Origin: DASUPK01 sp963848955
GTDB taxonomy: Bacteria; Actinomycetota; Thermoleophilia; Solirubrobacterales; 70-9
Assembly (NCBI GenBank): GCA_963848955.1
Contig: CAWKFQ010000017.1
Location: 310,001 to 374,000 of the forward strand
Direction of reading: 5' to 3'
DNA length: 64,000 bases
The position numbers and the translations under genes are program-made. The notes below the pieces were generated by a model, which ran no database searches, was not told where the DNA came from, and saw only the letters and a program-made list of their open reading frames with translations. The number at the start of each line of letters is the position of its first letter. Within the stretch, counting starts at the first letter, position 1. Shown here in pieces: positions 8,971 to 17,896 of this stretch.

Positions 8971-10926
8971 CTAACCACCCGCCTCGATCTTCCGGCCTCG
9001 GATGGAGGTGCACGCAGCGATCGCCGAGCCCGCCGGGTTGGTGGTACAGCTCCACTCGCCGATCGCGGTATCGCCGCCATTGAGCGCGGACAGCACGATC
9101 GACTGGGCCCTCGCGCAGTCAATCGGGTTCCCGCTGGGGGCGAAGGAGGTGAGGGTGTACTCCTTGCCGGAGTTCGCAAACCCGCTGCCGATGATTGGTT
9201 CACAGTGGGCGGTCCGCCCCGCTGGCCCGCCTGCGAGCTCTGCAGGAGGCGAGGTCTGGGCCGGGGTTTTTTCGTCTCCGCCGGCGACCATCAGGCCGAT
9301 CACGACGCACGCCGGGACCGCGATCACTGCCGCCACGGTGAAGAGCGGCGCGCGACCACGCGGGCGCGAAGACCACGTCACCGACTGCGGCTCGGCAACC
9401 GCCGGCCCCTCGACCGCCGCGGGCTCGGCGGGAACGGTGCTCGCGGCAGCCGTCCGGGCGGGCTCGCGCCGGGCGTGTCGAGTTGCGAGTTCGCGCGCCC
9501 GGGCCTCCTTCTGGGCGAGCTGCCCAGCGACGAATCCGAAGCCGATCAGGATCCACGTGTAGCGCGGGTAGGTGGAATGCAGAAAAAGTCCCGCGACCAG
9601 GAAGCTAGTCAGCGCGACGAAGATCCCCTCCGCGAGAAGCGCATCACGGCCGCGAAGCCAGCGCTTTCCCCGCCAGGCGCCGCGCAGTGACAACCACAAG
9701 ACGGCAAAGAACGCCGACGCTCCGACGATGCCGGTCTCAGCCAGGGTCCCGAGGTAGAGGTTGTGGGGCTCCCGGTTCGCCAGGCGTGGGTCCAGCCCAA
9801 TCTTCTGCGAGTACTCGAGGTAATGCAGTGGGTAGTTGCCCGGACCCACACCGAAGATCGGGTGATCGCGAAACATCTGCAGCGCAGCAAGGTTTTCCGA
9901 CTTGCGACCCCGGATCGCATCTTCGCTGCCCTGACTCACTTTGGCCACCTCCGGGTTTGCAGAGGATGAGCTCGACAGGCCGATCCGAGCCTGGAGACCG
10001 GATGGCATGAAGACCAGACCCGCAATGACGACGAGAGCCACGGCCCCGGCAACGAGCCCGCGAGGGATCGGTGCAAGGAGGAGGAGCAGGCAGAACGCTG
10101 CGGCGGCGGCCACGAGAGCGCCTCGCGAACCCGTCAAGCCTGTCGCCGCGAGGCACGCCGTGAACATCGCCAGCGCAAGGCCGCGGCTGGCGCGATCGCG
10201 GGCGGACAACGCCAGGTAGAGGGCGAGCATCGAGGTCGCCACGAGCACCTGACCGAAGACGTTGGGGTCGAGCGGCCCGCTCACTCTGAAGACACCCGCC
10301 CCCTCTGGCCGCGCGAGGGCGAAACCGGCAAAGTCGCTCTCGTACGCACCGGTAGCCGCCTGCAGGAGCGAGATCAATGCGAGCGCTCCACCGGCGACAA
10401 CCACGGTCCACACCGCACGGCGAAGCCAGACCGGTCGGTCGAGGAGGGCGACGAGGGTAACGACCAGCAGGCCGTACCCGATGAGATCCCGGATCTTGAG
10501 CAAGCTGACCTCGGGATCCGTCGCGAACGCTGCAGAGGCCGCAAACGTGAGCCACAGCAAAAGGAAGACGGTCAGCTCACTGGGAGCGGAGTGGTTCTCT
10601 GCTCGCGTCAAGTGCTTCCACGCCAGGACAGCGGCGATGAGCAGCACTAGCGCCTGGCTGGGCTCAGGGGCACCGACTGCATGGCTCAGGACCCAGCCTG
10701 CGTAGCTGTAAAGGACGAACAGGAGGACGATCAGCGCCCAACGTGTTGCGGCGAACGCGGCGACGACGACCGCCGACGCCGCCAGAACGGCGAGCAGGCC
10801 CGCGACCGCGGTGACCGACGTCGCCGCCGCAATTCCAAGAACGACCGCAAGGAGTGCCCCGCCACCCCAGAGGGGGACTGCGAGGCCGGCGCTCGGAGAC
10901 TGTCTGTTGCGGGCGAGAGCTTCCAT
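8971..10926 (-). CDS. O-antigen ligase/polymerase family protein with extracytoplasmic C-terminal domain
   Basis: 651 aa from the ATG at 10926, 2 nt after the upstream stop. About a dozen hydrophobic segments surround the Wzy_C/WaaL signature (PF04932): GLTGSRGALVAA, FRDHPIFGVGPGNYPLHYLE and NREPHNLYLGTLAETGIVG. It would polymerise or ligate lipid-linked glycan outside the membrane. Unusual is a C-terminal extension: an Ala/Glu-rich linker, one more membrane helix (LFTVAAVIAVPACVVIGLMV), then about 90 residues with four Cys (HCEPIIGSGF, IDCARAQSIVL, EWSCTTNP, AACTSIRG) predicted outside. I do not recognise that domain. Part of the minus-strand glycan operon. Confidence 0.85.
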   Translation of the reverse strand: MEALARNRQSPSAGLAVPLWGGGALLAVVLGIAAATSVTAVAGLLAVLAASAVVVAAFAATRWALIVLLFVLYSYAGWVLSHAVGAPEPSQALVLLIAAVLAWKHLTRAENHSAPSELTVFLLLWLTFAASAAFATDPEVSLLKIRDLIGYGLLVVTLVALLDRPVWLRRAVWTVVVAGGALALISLLQAATGAYESDFAGFALARPEGAGVFRVSGPLDPNVFGQVLVATSMLALYLALSARDRASRGLALAMFTACLAATGLTGSRGALVAAAAAFCLLLLLAPIPRGLVAGAVALVVIAGLVFMPSGLQARIGLSSSSSANPEVAKVSQGSEDAIRGRKSENLAALQMFRDHPIFGVGPGNYPLHYLEYSQKIGLDPRLANREPHNLYLGTLAETGIVGASAFFAVLWLSLRGAWRGKRWLRGRDALLAEGIFVALTSFLVAGLFLHSTYPRYTWILIGFGFVAGQLAQKEARARELATRHARREPARTAAASTVPAEPAAVEGPAVAEPQSVTWSSRPRGRAPLFTVAAVIAVPACVVIGLMVAGGDEKTPAQTSPPAELAGGPAGRTAHCEPIIGSGFANSGKEYTLTSFAPSGNPIDCARAQSIVLSALNGGDTAIGEWSCTTNPAGSAIAACTSIRGRKIEAGG

Positions 10927-10928
10927 GG

Positions 10929-13196
10929 TCACTCCAGGAACGCGAGAACTCCCTCGATCAGGCTGCGGAGCTCGAGGGCCGGCCCCAGCAACGGGCTCGC
11001 GTCGCCGCCACGCTGGGTGGCCCCATACACCCCTCGGCACTCGCTGTCCTTACGCAGGCGGAAGTCCTTCGCGTTCCGGTTGACGTAGTCGGGGCTGGCG
11101 ATCAAGTTCCCCACCGCGCTGAACCCGGGGCCGTCGCTGATCCCACCGTTCTCGTTGTAGTGGGAGTCGGGATTCCCACCTTGGACGCAGTTCCGCGTAA
11201 CGATGTTTCCGGTTCCGACGGGCCCCGTCCAATAGGACTGCACGTTCCAATAGCTGGTCGAGTTGCTGATCACGTTCTGCCTGACGACGTTCCCGGAGGA
11301 AGCGCTGGACTCATTCCCCGAGAAGCTGAGCCCAACCGGGTTGCCGTCGATCACGTTGCCGCGGATCAGCGCCCCCCGAGAGTGGGGGCCGACCTTGATG
11401 CCTCGACTGCCGCTCCTATAGATCGAGTTTCCGATGATCCGCGCGTCGTCGACGTCATTCATGTAGATGCCGTGGTCGTAGTTGGTGGTGGTCACACCGC
11501 AGTCGTGGATCCGGTTGCCCTTTATCACGGGGCGCTTTACTTCGGTCGTGCCGCCCAGCACCAAGCAGCTTGAGGTGTGCCGATTCGACATGTTGTCGTC
11601 GCGAAACGTCACGCCGTCGGCGTTGATCGTCGGGCTCGGGAGGTCGCGGGCGTTGCGCCCGTCGAGCGTCAGTCGCTCCACAGTCACCCGGTCGGCAGCG
11701 ACGCGGAGGCGTCCGGCCACAGTCGCCTGGTCTCCGGGATAGCTGGTCAGCCCGATGCCGCGGGTGGCGAGAGTGAGGTCCCCTCGGTAGGTGCCGGCCC
11801 GGAGGCAGCCCGTCTCTCCGGGGGAGAGCGCGTTCACGAGCCTCTGCGCCGTCGCATACGGCCTGCCGGCGGTCCCGGGCCCCGAGTCGATTCCGCCTGG
11901 ACTCGCGATCTTGGCGCAGCCACCAACGGTCGCGCCCGAGGCGGCCCCGGCGAACACCAGGGCGGCGAGCGTGCAGATCGAAGCGACCAGTGAGCCGATG
12001 GCAGCCGCGGCTCGCGCCTTTCTCGGCTGCTTCAGGTCGGGTCCCGGCTCCGCCCCGGTGGCCGAGCGAAGGAAGTCGGCCACTCGATGAGTCTCGTTCT
12101 CCGCGGTGTGCCGGCGGGCGTGGTCGGCGGCCACCCGGGTGAGCCGCGCCCGCAGGGAACGGTCTCGTGCGATTTTCGCGAGCTCGTAGGCAGCGGCCGG
12201 GGCGTCACCCGGCGGCACCAGGAGGGCACAACCACCTGCCGCGCCCGCGACCCCACCGACCGCCGTGGCCACGACCGGCAGCCTGGCGGCGAATGCCTCG
12301 AGGAGCACCTGGGGCATCCCCTCTGTCCACGAGACGTGCAGGAAGAGATGACACTCCCGGTAGAACCGTTCGAGCCCATCGTCCATCGGGACGTACCCGC
12401 GAAGGTCCGCGTATTCGCTCATCCCGAGCCGATCGAGCCTCTCCATCAGCTCGTCCCGCATTGGGCCGTCGCCGCAGACGACCAGGCGCCAGCGCGGATC
12501 GTGCTCGCGGAGCAGCGCCAGCACGTCGGCGAGCAGCAGTGGGTTCTTTTCGCGCTCCAGCCTGCCGACGGAGAGAACGGTCAGCTCGTCCGAGTAGTCA
12601 CGGCCCTCGTGGGCATCCTCGATCGCGGACTCATCAACCAGGGAGACGTAGATCCCGAGCGCCGCAATCGCATGGCGGTAGCGACGCTCCAGGTCCGGCC
12701 CGACGACGACGATCGGATGCCGCCGGGCAAGTACCCGCCACGTGCCCTCGAGGAGGAGGGCCAGCGCGCGGAGCGACCGGCGGCGGGGGTGACGGCTCGC
12801 CACATATCGGGGAAGGTCCTGGCGGGCGCCGAGCACGACCCGCTTCCTTCGCAGGGCAGCGACAGTCAGAAATGCGATGGAGAGCAGGTGCGGGCCCAGC
12901 AGCCAGACGGCGTCCACGTTGTCCAGGGATCGCCAGAACCGCCGAATCGATCTCAGCATCGCGGGCGCCGCGCTGAGCGGCCTCGCGAGGGTGCGGTACC
13001 AGGGAAGGGGGACGAACGAGATCGAGTCAGGGAGGCGGTAATGCCACTGGCCCGGCTCGGGATCGACGCGTCCAAAGAGCACGAGGCCGTCGAGCTCATC
13101 GGCGAGGCGGGCTATGAAAAGCGTGAACGCCTTCTCGGCGTACACGCCCATGTCGTCCCGACGGTACTTGTAGTCGGTGTAGACGGCTAGTCGCAT
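10929..13196 (-). CDS. GT4 glycosyltransferase fused to a right-handed beta-helix domain
   Basis: 755 aa from the ATG at 13196, preceded by GAGGA. Residues 1-395 are a GT-B enzyme: TVLSVGRLEREKNPLLLADV, RLVVCGDGPMRDEL, SWTEGMPQVLLEAFAARLPV (E-x7-E donor site). Around 397-420 comes KARAAAAIGSLVAS plus a hydrophobic stretch ending AGAASGA, which looks like a signal peptide or membrane segment. The rest is a Cys-containing parallel beta-helix: VTVERLTLDGRN, GNRIHDCGV, DHGIYMNDVDDARIIGNSIY, GIKVGPHSRGALIRGNVIDG. There is no stop between the parts. Either it is a real fusion spanning the membrane or two neighbouring genes joined by an assembly error; the signal-like segment favours checking the latter. 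Confidence 0.75.
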   Translation of the reverse strand: MRLAVYTDYKYRRDDMGVYAEKAFTLFIARLADELDGLVLFGRVDPEPGQWHYRLPDSISFVPLPWYRTLARPLSAAPAMLRSIRRFWRSLDNVDAVWLLGPHLLSIAFLTVAALRRKRVVLGARQDLPRYVASRHPRRRSLRALALLLEGTWRVLARRHPIVVVGPDLERRYRHAIAALGIYVSLVDESAIEDAHEGRDYSDELTVLSVGRLEREKNPLLLADVLALLREHDPRWRLVVCGDGPMRDELMERLDRLGMSEYADLRGYVPMDDGLERFYRECHLFLHVSWTEGMPQVLLEAFAARLPVVATAVGGVAGAAGGCALLVPPGDAPAAAYELAKIARDRSLRARLTRVAADHARRHTAENETHRVADFLRSATGAEPGPDLKQPRKARAAAAIGSLVASICTLAALVFAGAASGATVGGCAKIASPGGIDSGPGTAGRPYATAQRLVNALSPGETGCLRAGTYRGDLTLATRGIGLTSYPGDQATVAGRLRVAADRVTVERLTLDGRNARDLPSPTINADGVTFRDDNMSNRHTSSCLVLGGTTEVKRPVIKGNRIHDCGVTTTNYDHGIYMNDVDDARIIGNSIYRSGSRGIKVGPHSRGALIRGNVIDGNPVGLSFSGNESSASSGNVVRQNVISNSTSYWNVQSYWTGPVGTGNIVTRNCVQGGNPDSHYNENGGISDGPGFSAVGNLIASPDYVNRNAKDFRLRKDSECRGVYGATQRGGDASPLLGPALELRSLIEGVLAFLE

Positions 13197-13203
13197 GGCG
13201 TCC

Positions 13204-14043
13204 TCAGCCAAGGCCGATTGATGTGAAGTGGTCATTGGCAATGAGCACGTCCAGCCCCCCGATGACCAGGGGGCCGCCGAGCTGCCTCGTGCGATCGAGC
13301 ACTCCCCATAGGGGCGTGCCGCGAAGCGCCCGCGTCAACCGCGCCGTCTTGAGCCGGAAACGCCAGGCGGCATCGCGGTGATAGAGACCGACGCGGGGCC
13401 AGCGCAGGGAGGCAGACGGCATTCGAAAGCTGCCCGGCAGCTCAGCCGCGAACAGGTAGCCGGCGTCCTCCACCGCATCGGCGACGCGCCTGTCCACCGC
13501 CCCGTACGGGTAGGCGATCGAGCGGCATGGGACGCCGAGCTGCTGCTCGCAGTCTCGCCGCGATCCCCTGAGCTCGGTGGCGAGCTCGCCCTCGCTCAGC
13601 TCGGGAAGGCGGGGATGCGTCCGGGTGTGGGATCCGACCTCCCAGCCAGCGTCGACAAGCATCTGGAGCTCATGCCACGAGCAGGGGACGAGCTCGTCCT
13701 CGTGAGCTGTGTTGTGCCAGCGGTCGATCCCGTCCCATCCCATTGGCCGTTCCGTGCCGATGTACGCGGTGGGCGCGAAGACAGTCGCCGGCAACCCGAG
13801 CTCGGCGAGGATCGGGAAGCCGAGGCGAACCACGGAGCGGTAGGCATCGTCGAAGGTGACCACGAGGGTCTTGCCTTCCCGGACTCGGCCGAGCGCGCCG
13901 CTGAAGGTCGCGCCCTGGTAACCATGACGGACGAGGGTGCGGAGTTGAGCACGAAGCGCGCGGGGCGAGACCGACAGCGAGGCAGGGAACTTCTCGCTCA
14001 CCGCGTGGTAACAGAGGATCAGCACCTCGGCCATCGACCGCAT
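13204..14043 (-). CDS. Polysaccharide deacetylase (NodB domain)
   Basis: 279 aa; the ATG at 14043 overlaps the upstream TGA (TGATG), so longer upstream in-frame extensions are rejected. NodB (PF01522) motifs are present: LVVTFDDAY (metal and catalytic Asp pair), SHTRTHPRLPELS (H-x3-H metal ligands) and SIAYPYGAVD. There is no signal peptide; the start MRSMAEVLILCYHAVS resembles cytoplasmic or peripheral deacetylases of exopolysaccharide operons. It would remove N- or O-acetyl groups from glycan residues. It is translationally coupled to the GT2 gene. Confidence 0.88.
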   Translation of the reverse strand: MRSMAEVLILCYHAVSEKFPASLSVSPRALRAQLRTLVRHGYQGATFSGALGRVREGKTLVVTFDDAYRSVVRLGFPILAELGLPATVFAPTAYIGTERPMGWDGIDRWHNTAHEDELVPCSWHELQMLVDAGWEVGSHTRTHPRLPELSEGELATELRGSRRDCEQQLGVPCRSIAYPYGAVDRRVADAVEDAGYLFAAELPGSFRMPSASLRWPRVGLYHRDAAWRFRLKTARLTRALRGTPLWGVLDRTRQLGGPLVIGGLDVLIANDHFTSIGLG

Positions 14044-15231
14044 CACCCTCCAACCGGGCTGCCGGCAGGCTCGCCGGCCCGCCGGCCCTCTCCCGTCGGA
14101 TTCCACCTCTCGAAGCGAACCCCGCCGAGCACGGACAGCACCGCGATGGCCGCGGCGAGGTTGACCAGACAGAAGTAGTAGGCGACCCAGAGGGGCCGGG
14201 CTCTGCCCCATCCCCGAGTGCGGCCGGCCCACCCCGCAGCGGCGAGACCATAGAAGGCGAGCTGAGGCCCCAGCGCCAGCCACCACACTGGGCTCAGCGT
14301 GGTCAGCCAGAAGCCGGTCGCGACAGCGGTCAACAGGAAGAAGGGGAGGAGTCGCCGCAGGACCTTGTGCGAGAGGACCTGAACCGAGTAGAACCCCCCG
14401 CGCCAGGGCAGGAGAAGATCCCGGAGTGAGAAGGCGGCGCGAAGGCCCCGGTTCATCACTCGGACCTTCCGCCTGAACTCGGAGCCGGCGTCGCGCGGTG
14501 CGTCCACGAGCACGAGCGTGCGCTCGTCGAAGGCAAGTCGACGGCGGGCCCTGAGCACCTGGGTCGAGATCACGAAGTCGTCGGTGCCGGAGGTGACGGT
14601 CGAAGGCCGGAAGACCGAGCGCCGAATCGCGTAGAGACGGCCGCTCGCCGATACCGCGCTACCGACTCTGTCCTCGAGCCTCTTGATCCACTGCTCGTAC
14701 CGCCAGTACACGCCCTCCCCGCGCGCGACCCCGGACGCCTCGGACCCGGTGCCACTCACCTCGTTGGCGGAGACGCCGCCGACGGTGGGATCGGCGAAGT
14801 TCGCCAGCAACTGGTCCAGCGTGTCGGGGAGGAGCAATGAGTCGGCGTCGGTGAACACGAGGATCTCCCCACCCGCCGCCTCCACTGCCCCGTTCAGGGC
14901 CGTGATCTTCCCGACCCGGGGAAGGTCGAGCACCCGGTCGCGCCCCAGCTCGCCGAGCGGCAGCGACCGTGCCGTCGGTGGAGCCGTCGGACACGACGAC
15001 GATCTCGATCAGATGAACTGCGGGTAGCGGTCGCGCGCACGTTCGCCACCTTGGCCTCGATGACGCGCTCCTCGTTGTGCGCCGCGACCAAAACGCTGAC
15101 CGCCTTATGTGTCGGCCTCCGCTCACGCGGCCGCGGACGAATGCGCCCCGGGCGGCAAGCACCAACGGGTAGCCCGCGTACACCCAAACGACAGCCGCAC
15201 CCGAGATCAGAAGGAGGACGAGCGGGAGCAA
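14043..15231 (-). CDS. Membrane GT2 glycosyltransferase (several frameshifts)
   Basis: The start at 15231 gives a membrane anchor, MLPLVLLLISGAAVVWVYAG. The GT2 core follows in other frames: AVSVLVAAHNEERVIEAKVA, then IEIVVVSDGSTDG, then a long clean frame from about 14933 with GKITALNGAVEAAGGEILVF, TDAD (DxD), SGTDDFVISTQVL and three to four C-terminal helices. Frame changes occur near 15115, 15040-14990 and 14935. About 395 aa when joined, like processive or chain-extending GT2 enzymes of the EpsO/IcaA type. Its 3' end overlaps the deacetylase start. The pairing with a deacetylase resembles poly-N-acetylhexosamine systems, but no substrate evidence is visible. Confidence 0.75.
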
Positions 15232-15234
15232 CGG

Positions 15235-16599
15235 TCAGCGCTCCCAGGACTCGCCTCTCGGAGCGGGTGCTCGAGACGGCCCCTCCCGCTGGGCGAGGGT
15301 CGAACGCAACCTACGTTCGGCGAGAACCAGGGTGATCCCGAGGAGCGCCCCGAGCAGGAGCGCGAGGCCGACGGTCCGTGCGATCTTCGGGCCGACCTGC
15401 ACCGGCGGCGAGGGAGCACCCAGGGACTCGAGCCGGTACGGCGGGTAGCTCCCCTCGACGAGGCGGGCGGCCTCGGGGCCGGCGGCGGCCTGCATGGCGC
15501 GGAGCTTGCTCGTCATCCGGGCCGGTCAGCCGCATGTCGATGATGGTGCTGCCGGTCCTACGTGTCGCACTCCAGCCGTATTCCGCGCCGTTCCCGCCGA
15601 CTGAGCCCGCGGGGACGCCCGCTGACCGAGCGGCGAAGCTGCGCAGTCTAGGGCTGCCGAACATGTTCACGATGGTCTCCGTGATCGCGCTGTCGGGCTG
15701 TGCGAGCGTTCCGAGCACATCGTTGATCGCGGCGGGCGGGACGGTTGCGTTGGGGCGGACCGCAAAGCTCGACTCGCGCTCGAAGGTCTTCGGGTCATTG
15801 CTCACCGAGATGAATGCCGCAATCCCGGCGACGGCGGCGAGGCTCACGACGGCCAGAACCCGCCAGATGGGCGGAGGCACGCGCCTTAGAAGAGCAAGGG
15901 CATCCTTGGGCGAGACGCAAGCTGCGCGGAAGCGGTGTCGTCGTTCCCGAACGCGGCGCCGACCGCGGCAGGGTTCTCGTGCTTCCCTCGCAGGTAGTCC
16001 GCGCCGCCCAGGTACGCGAACGACTCGCGTATCCGGCTCCCGGACTCGTCGGGCTCCTTGCTCGGCTTCGGCTCGCGGACCGGCTCGCTGGGCTTCGGCT
16101 CCTGGACGGGCTCCTTGTTCGTGTTCGGTTCGCGGGCCGGTTCCTTGCTCGGCCTCGCTCACAAGCCGCTCCCATATCCGGCTCCGGGGCTCCTCGTCGG
16201 GCCTGGCTGGCCCTGCCGACTCACCTTCCTTGCGGCTCGAGCTGTCCAGGGAAGCGCCGGTTCGTTCGCGGACCTGCTCCTTGTTCGGGTTCCGCTTCCC
16301 GGCCGACTCCTCGCCTCGGTCCCCGTTGGAGTCCACACCGCTCTGCTCCCCATTCGACTCCGCCGCTTCCGGCTTCCCATTCGAGTTCGCGGCTTCCTGC
16401 GTCCCGTTCCCGTTCGCCGCATCCGGCTTACGGCGCTGGCTTCGAGGTCTCGCAAACCACGCTTCCGGATCCGCCTCGAGAGCGAGGACGGCGGGCAGCC
16501 GACCTGGCGCGCTGTCTCGGCCGTTCCATGCTCGTCGAGTAGGGCTTGCAGCTTCTGGTCGTCTGGCCAGTCGTACTTCGACCTCGCGTTACGTGCCAT
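15235..16599 (-). CDS. Wzz-like chain-length protein with N-terminal HTH (several frameshifts)
   Basis: About 450 aa reconstructed from the ATG at 16599. Residues 8-50 read KYDWPDDQKLQALLDEHG and TAETARQVGCPPSSLSRRIR, a helix-turn-helix of transposase/MarR-like pattern. A long disordered linker follows, rich in E/P/K/N (REPNTNKEP, QEPKPSEPVREPKPSKEPDE). Then come a membrane helix (RVLAVVSLAAVAGIAAFISV), a periplasmic part (FAVRPNATVPPAAINDVLGT) and a second helix (VGLALLLGALLGITLVLAE) near the end, the topology of polysaccharide co-polymerases. Frames change near 16430, 16150, 15890 and 15515. Whether HTH and Wzz parts are one polypeptide is uncertain because of those breaks. Confidence 0.6.
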
Positions 16600-16657
16600 C
16601 AGGTTGCCTTGCCTTTCTCGTCGAGAAGTTCCAAGTGGTGGATGTCCTTCCGTGCCG

Positions 16658-17896
16658 TCACGTGAGATCGGCGGTCGGCCGAAGGGCGACGCGCGGCTTG
16701 TAGGACAGTCGGACCATTCGCTGGCGACGGCCGAGGATGTTTCGCGCGAGCGCCGGAGCGGCGTACCAGGTGCCGACTACGAAGCGCATCACGGGGCCGA
16801 AGCTGAGCGTGCCGGCGGCGCCGACGAAGTGCAGCCCCGGGACGCTCGACTCGAAGCCCGGGCGCATGGCCGGGTAGCCGCCGGCCACGTCGAGGTCCCC
16901 GACCAGCTCAGGCGAGAGGAACGGGTACTGGGTGACGTCCACCGCGTAACCCGTCCCGAGCAGGACGTGGTCGGGATCGCGAACGGTTCCGTCGTCGAGA
17001 ACGACGCGGACCCCGGTCTCGGACGGGGTGGCCTCGGCGACGGCGCGCGCCGTGTCCATCGGCACGTCAGCGAGCCGAGGACGAAGCCAGTCCGATCCCT
17101 TCGGAGCGATGCAGCGCCGCGTGATCTCGGGCCGCATCCTGACTGGCATCCGGCGGAACAGCTCTGGTGCGGCCGCGATCCAACCCGATCCCATGCCCCC
17201 GACGCCGGTCGGCGGCATCATCAACTGCCTCATACGCCCGCGCACGTCAGTCCCACCCTCGGGCGCCAACCACACCACGCCCGGAGCTCGAGCGACGATC
17301 TCGACATCGGCGCCTACCTCGTGGAGGATTGCCGCTGACTCGAGGGCACTCTGCCCCGCGCCGACCACCATCACGCGCCTGCCGGCGAAGGTCGCGAGGT
17401 CCTCGTGATCGGACGTATGCGAGACGAGCTCCCGCGGCAGGTCGCCCAGCGGCGATGGCCTCCAGGCAAACGGCTCGAGCCCCGCCGCGACCACGACCCT
17501 GGTCAGCGTCCACCTCCTCGCCGTCCTCGAGCCGGAGGCTGAAAGCCTCCATCGACCTGATCCATCTGCTGCACACGGCGCCGATCGACATCGGGGGCGG
17601 CGGCCCGGCAGAACCAGTCGGCGTAGTCGATGTAACTCTCGATGTCGATTGGCTCCGAGAGCTTGGTGCCGGTGCTCTTCTCGTACTCGTCGATCGTGAG
17701 GGACCGACTCGGATCGGCGATATGAGAGGCACATCGGCGCGACCGCAGCAGCATCTGGCGCGGCATGTGCTTCCGCCAGTAGCCCATCGGTTCGCCGAAG
17801 ACCCGCGGCTCGATTCCCTTGTGGCGCAGGTGCGCAGCAGCACGCCAGCCCATAGGGGCCGGCGCCGATGATCGCTACCTGAGAGTCATGGTCCAT
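16658..17896 (-). CDS. FAD/NAD(P)-dependent oxidoreductase (several frameshifts)
   Basis: Starts MDHDSQVAIIGAGPYGL at 17896 (GxGxxG FAD loop). Pieces in other frames continue: GWRAAAHLRHKGIEPRVFGE, TIDEYEKSTGTKLSEPIDIE, ADWFCRAAAPDVDRRRVQQM. From about 17500 one clean frame runs to 16658 with VMVVGAGQSALESAAILHEV (NADPH loop), LLGTGYAVDV and a final FVGAAGTLSFGPVMRFVVG. The pattern fits the Pyr_redox_3/flavin monooxygenase and lysine N-hydroxylase-like family. About 410 aa. Its start lies inside the end of the ATP-grasp gene. A role oxidising an amino-group or sugar substituent of the glycan is only inferred from the operon. Confidence 0.7.
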   Translation of the reverse strand: MDHDSQVAIIGAGPYGLACCCAPAPQGNRAAGLRRTDGLLAEAHAAPDAAAVAPMCLSYRRSESVPHDRRVREEHRHQALGANRHRELHRLRRLVLPGRRPRCRSAPCAADGSGRWRLSASGSRTARRWTLTRVVVAAGLEPFAWRPSPLGDLPRELVSHTSDHEDLATFAGRRVMVVGAGQSALESAAILHEVGADVEIVARAPGVVWLAPEGGTDVRGRMRQLMMPPTGVGGMGSGWIAAAPELFRRMPVRMRPEITRRCIAPKGSDWLRPRLADVPMDTARAVAEATPSETGVRVVLDDGTVRDPDHVLLGTGYAVDVTQYPFLSPELVGDLDVAGGYPAMRPGFESSVPGLHFVGAAGTLSFGPVMRFVVGTWYAAPALARNILGRRQRMVRLSYKPRVALRPTADLT

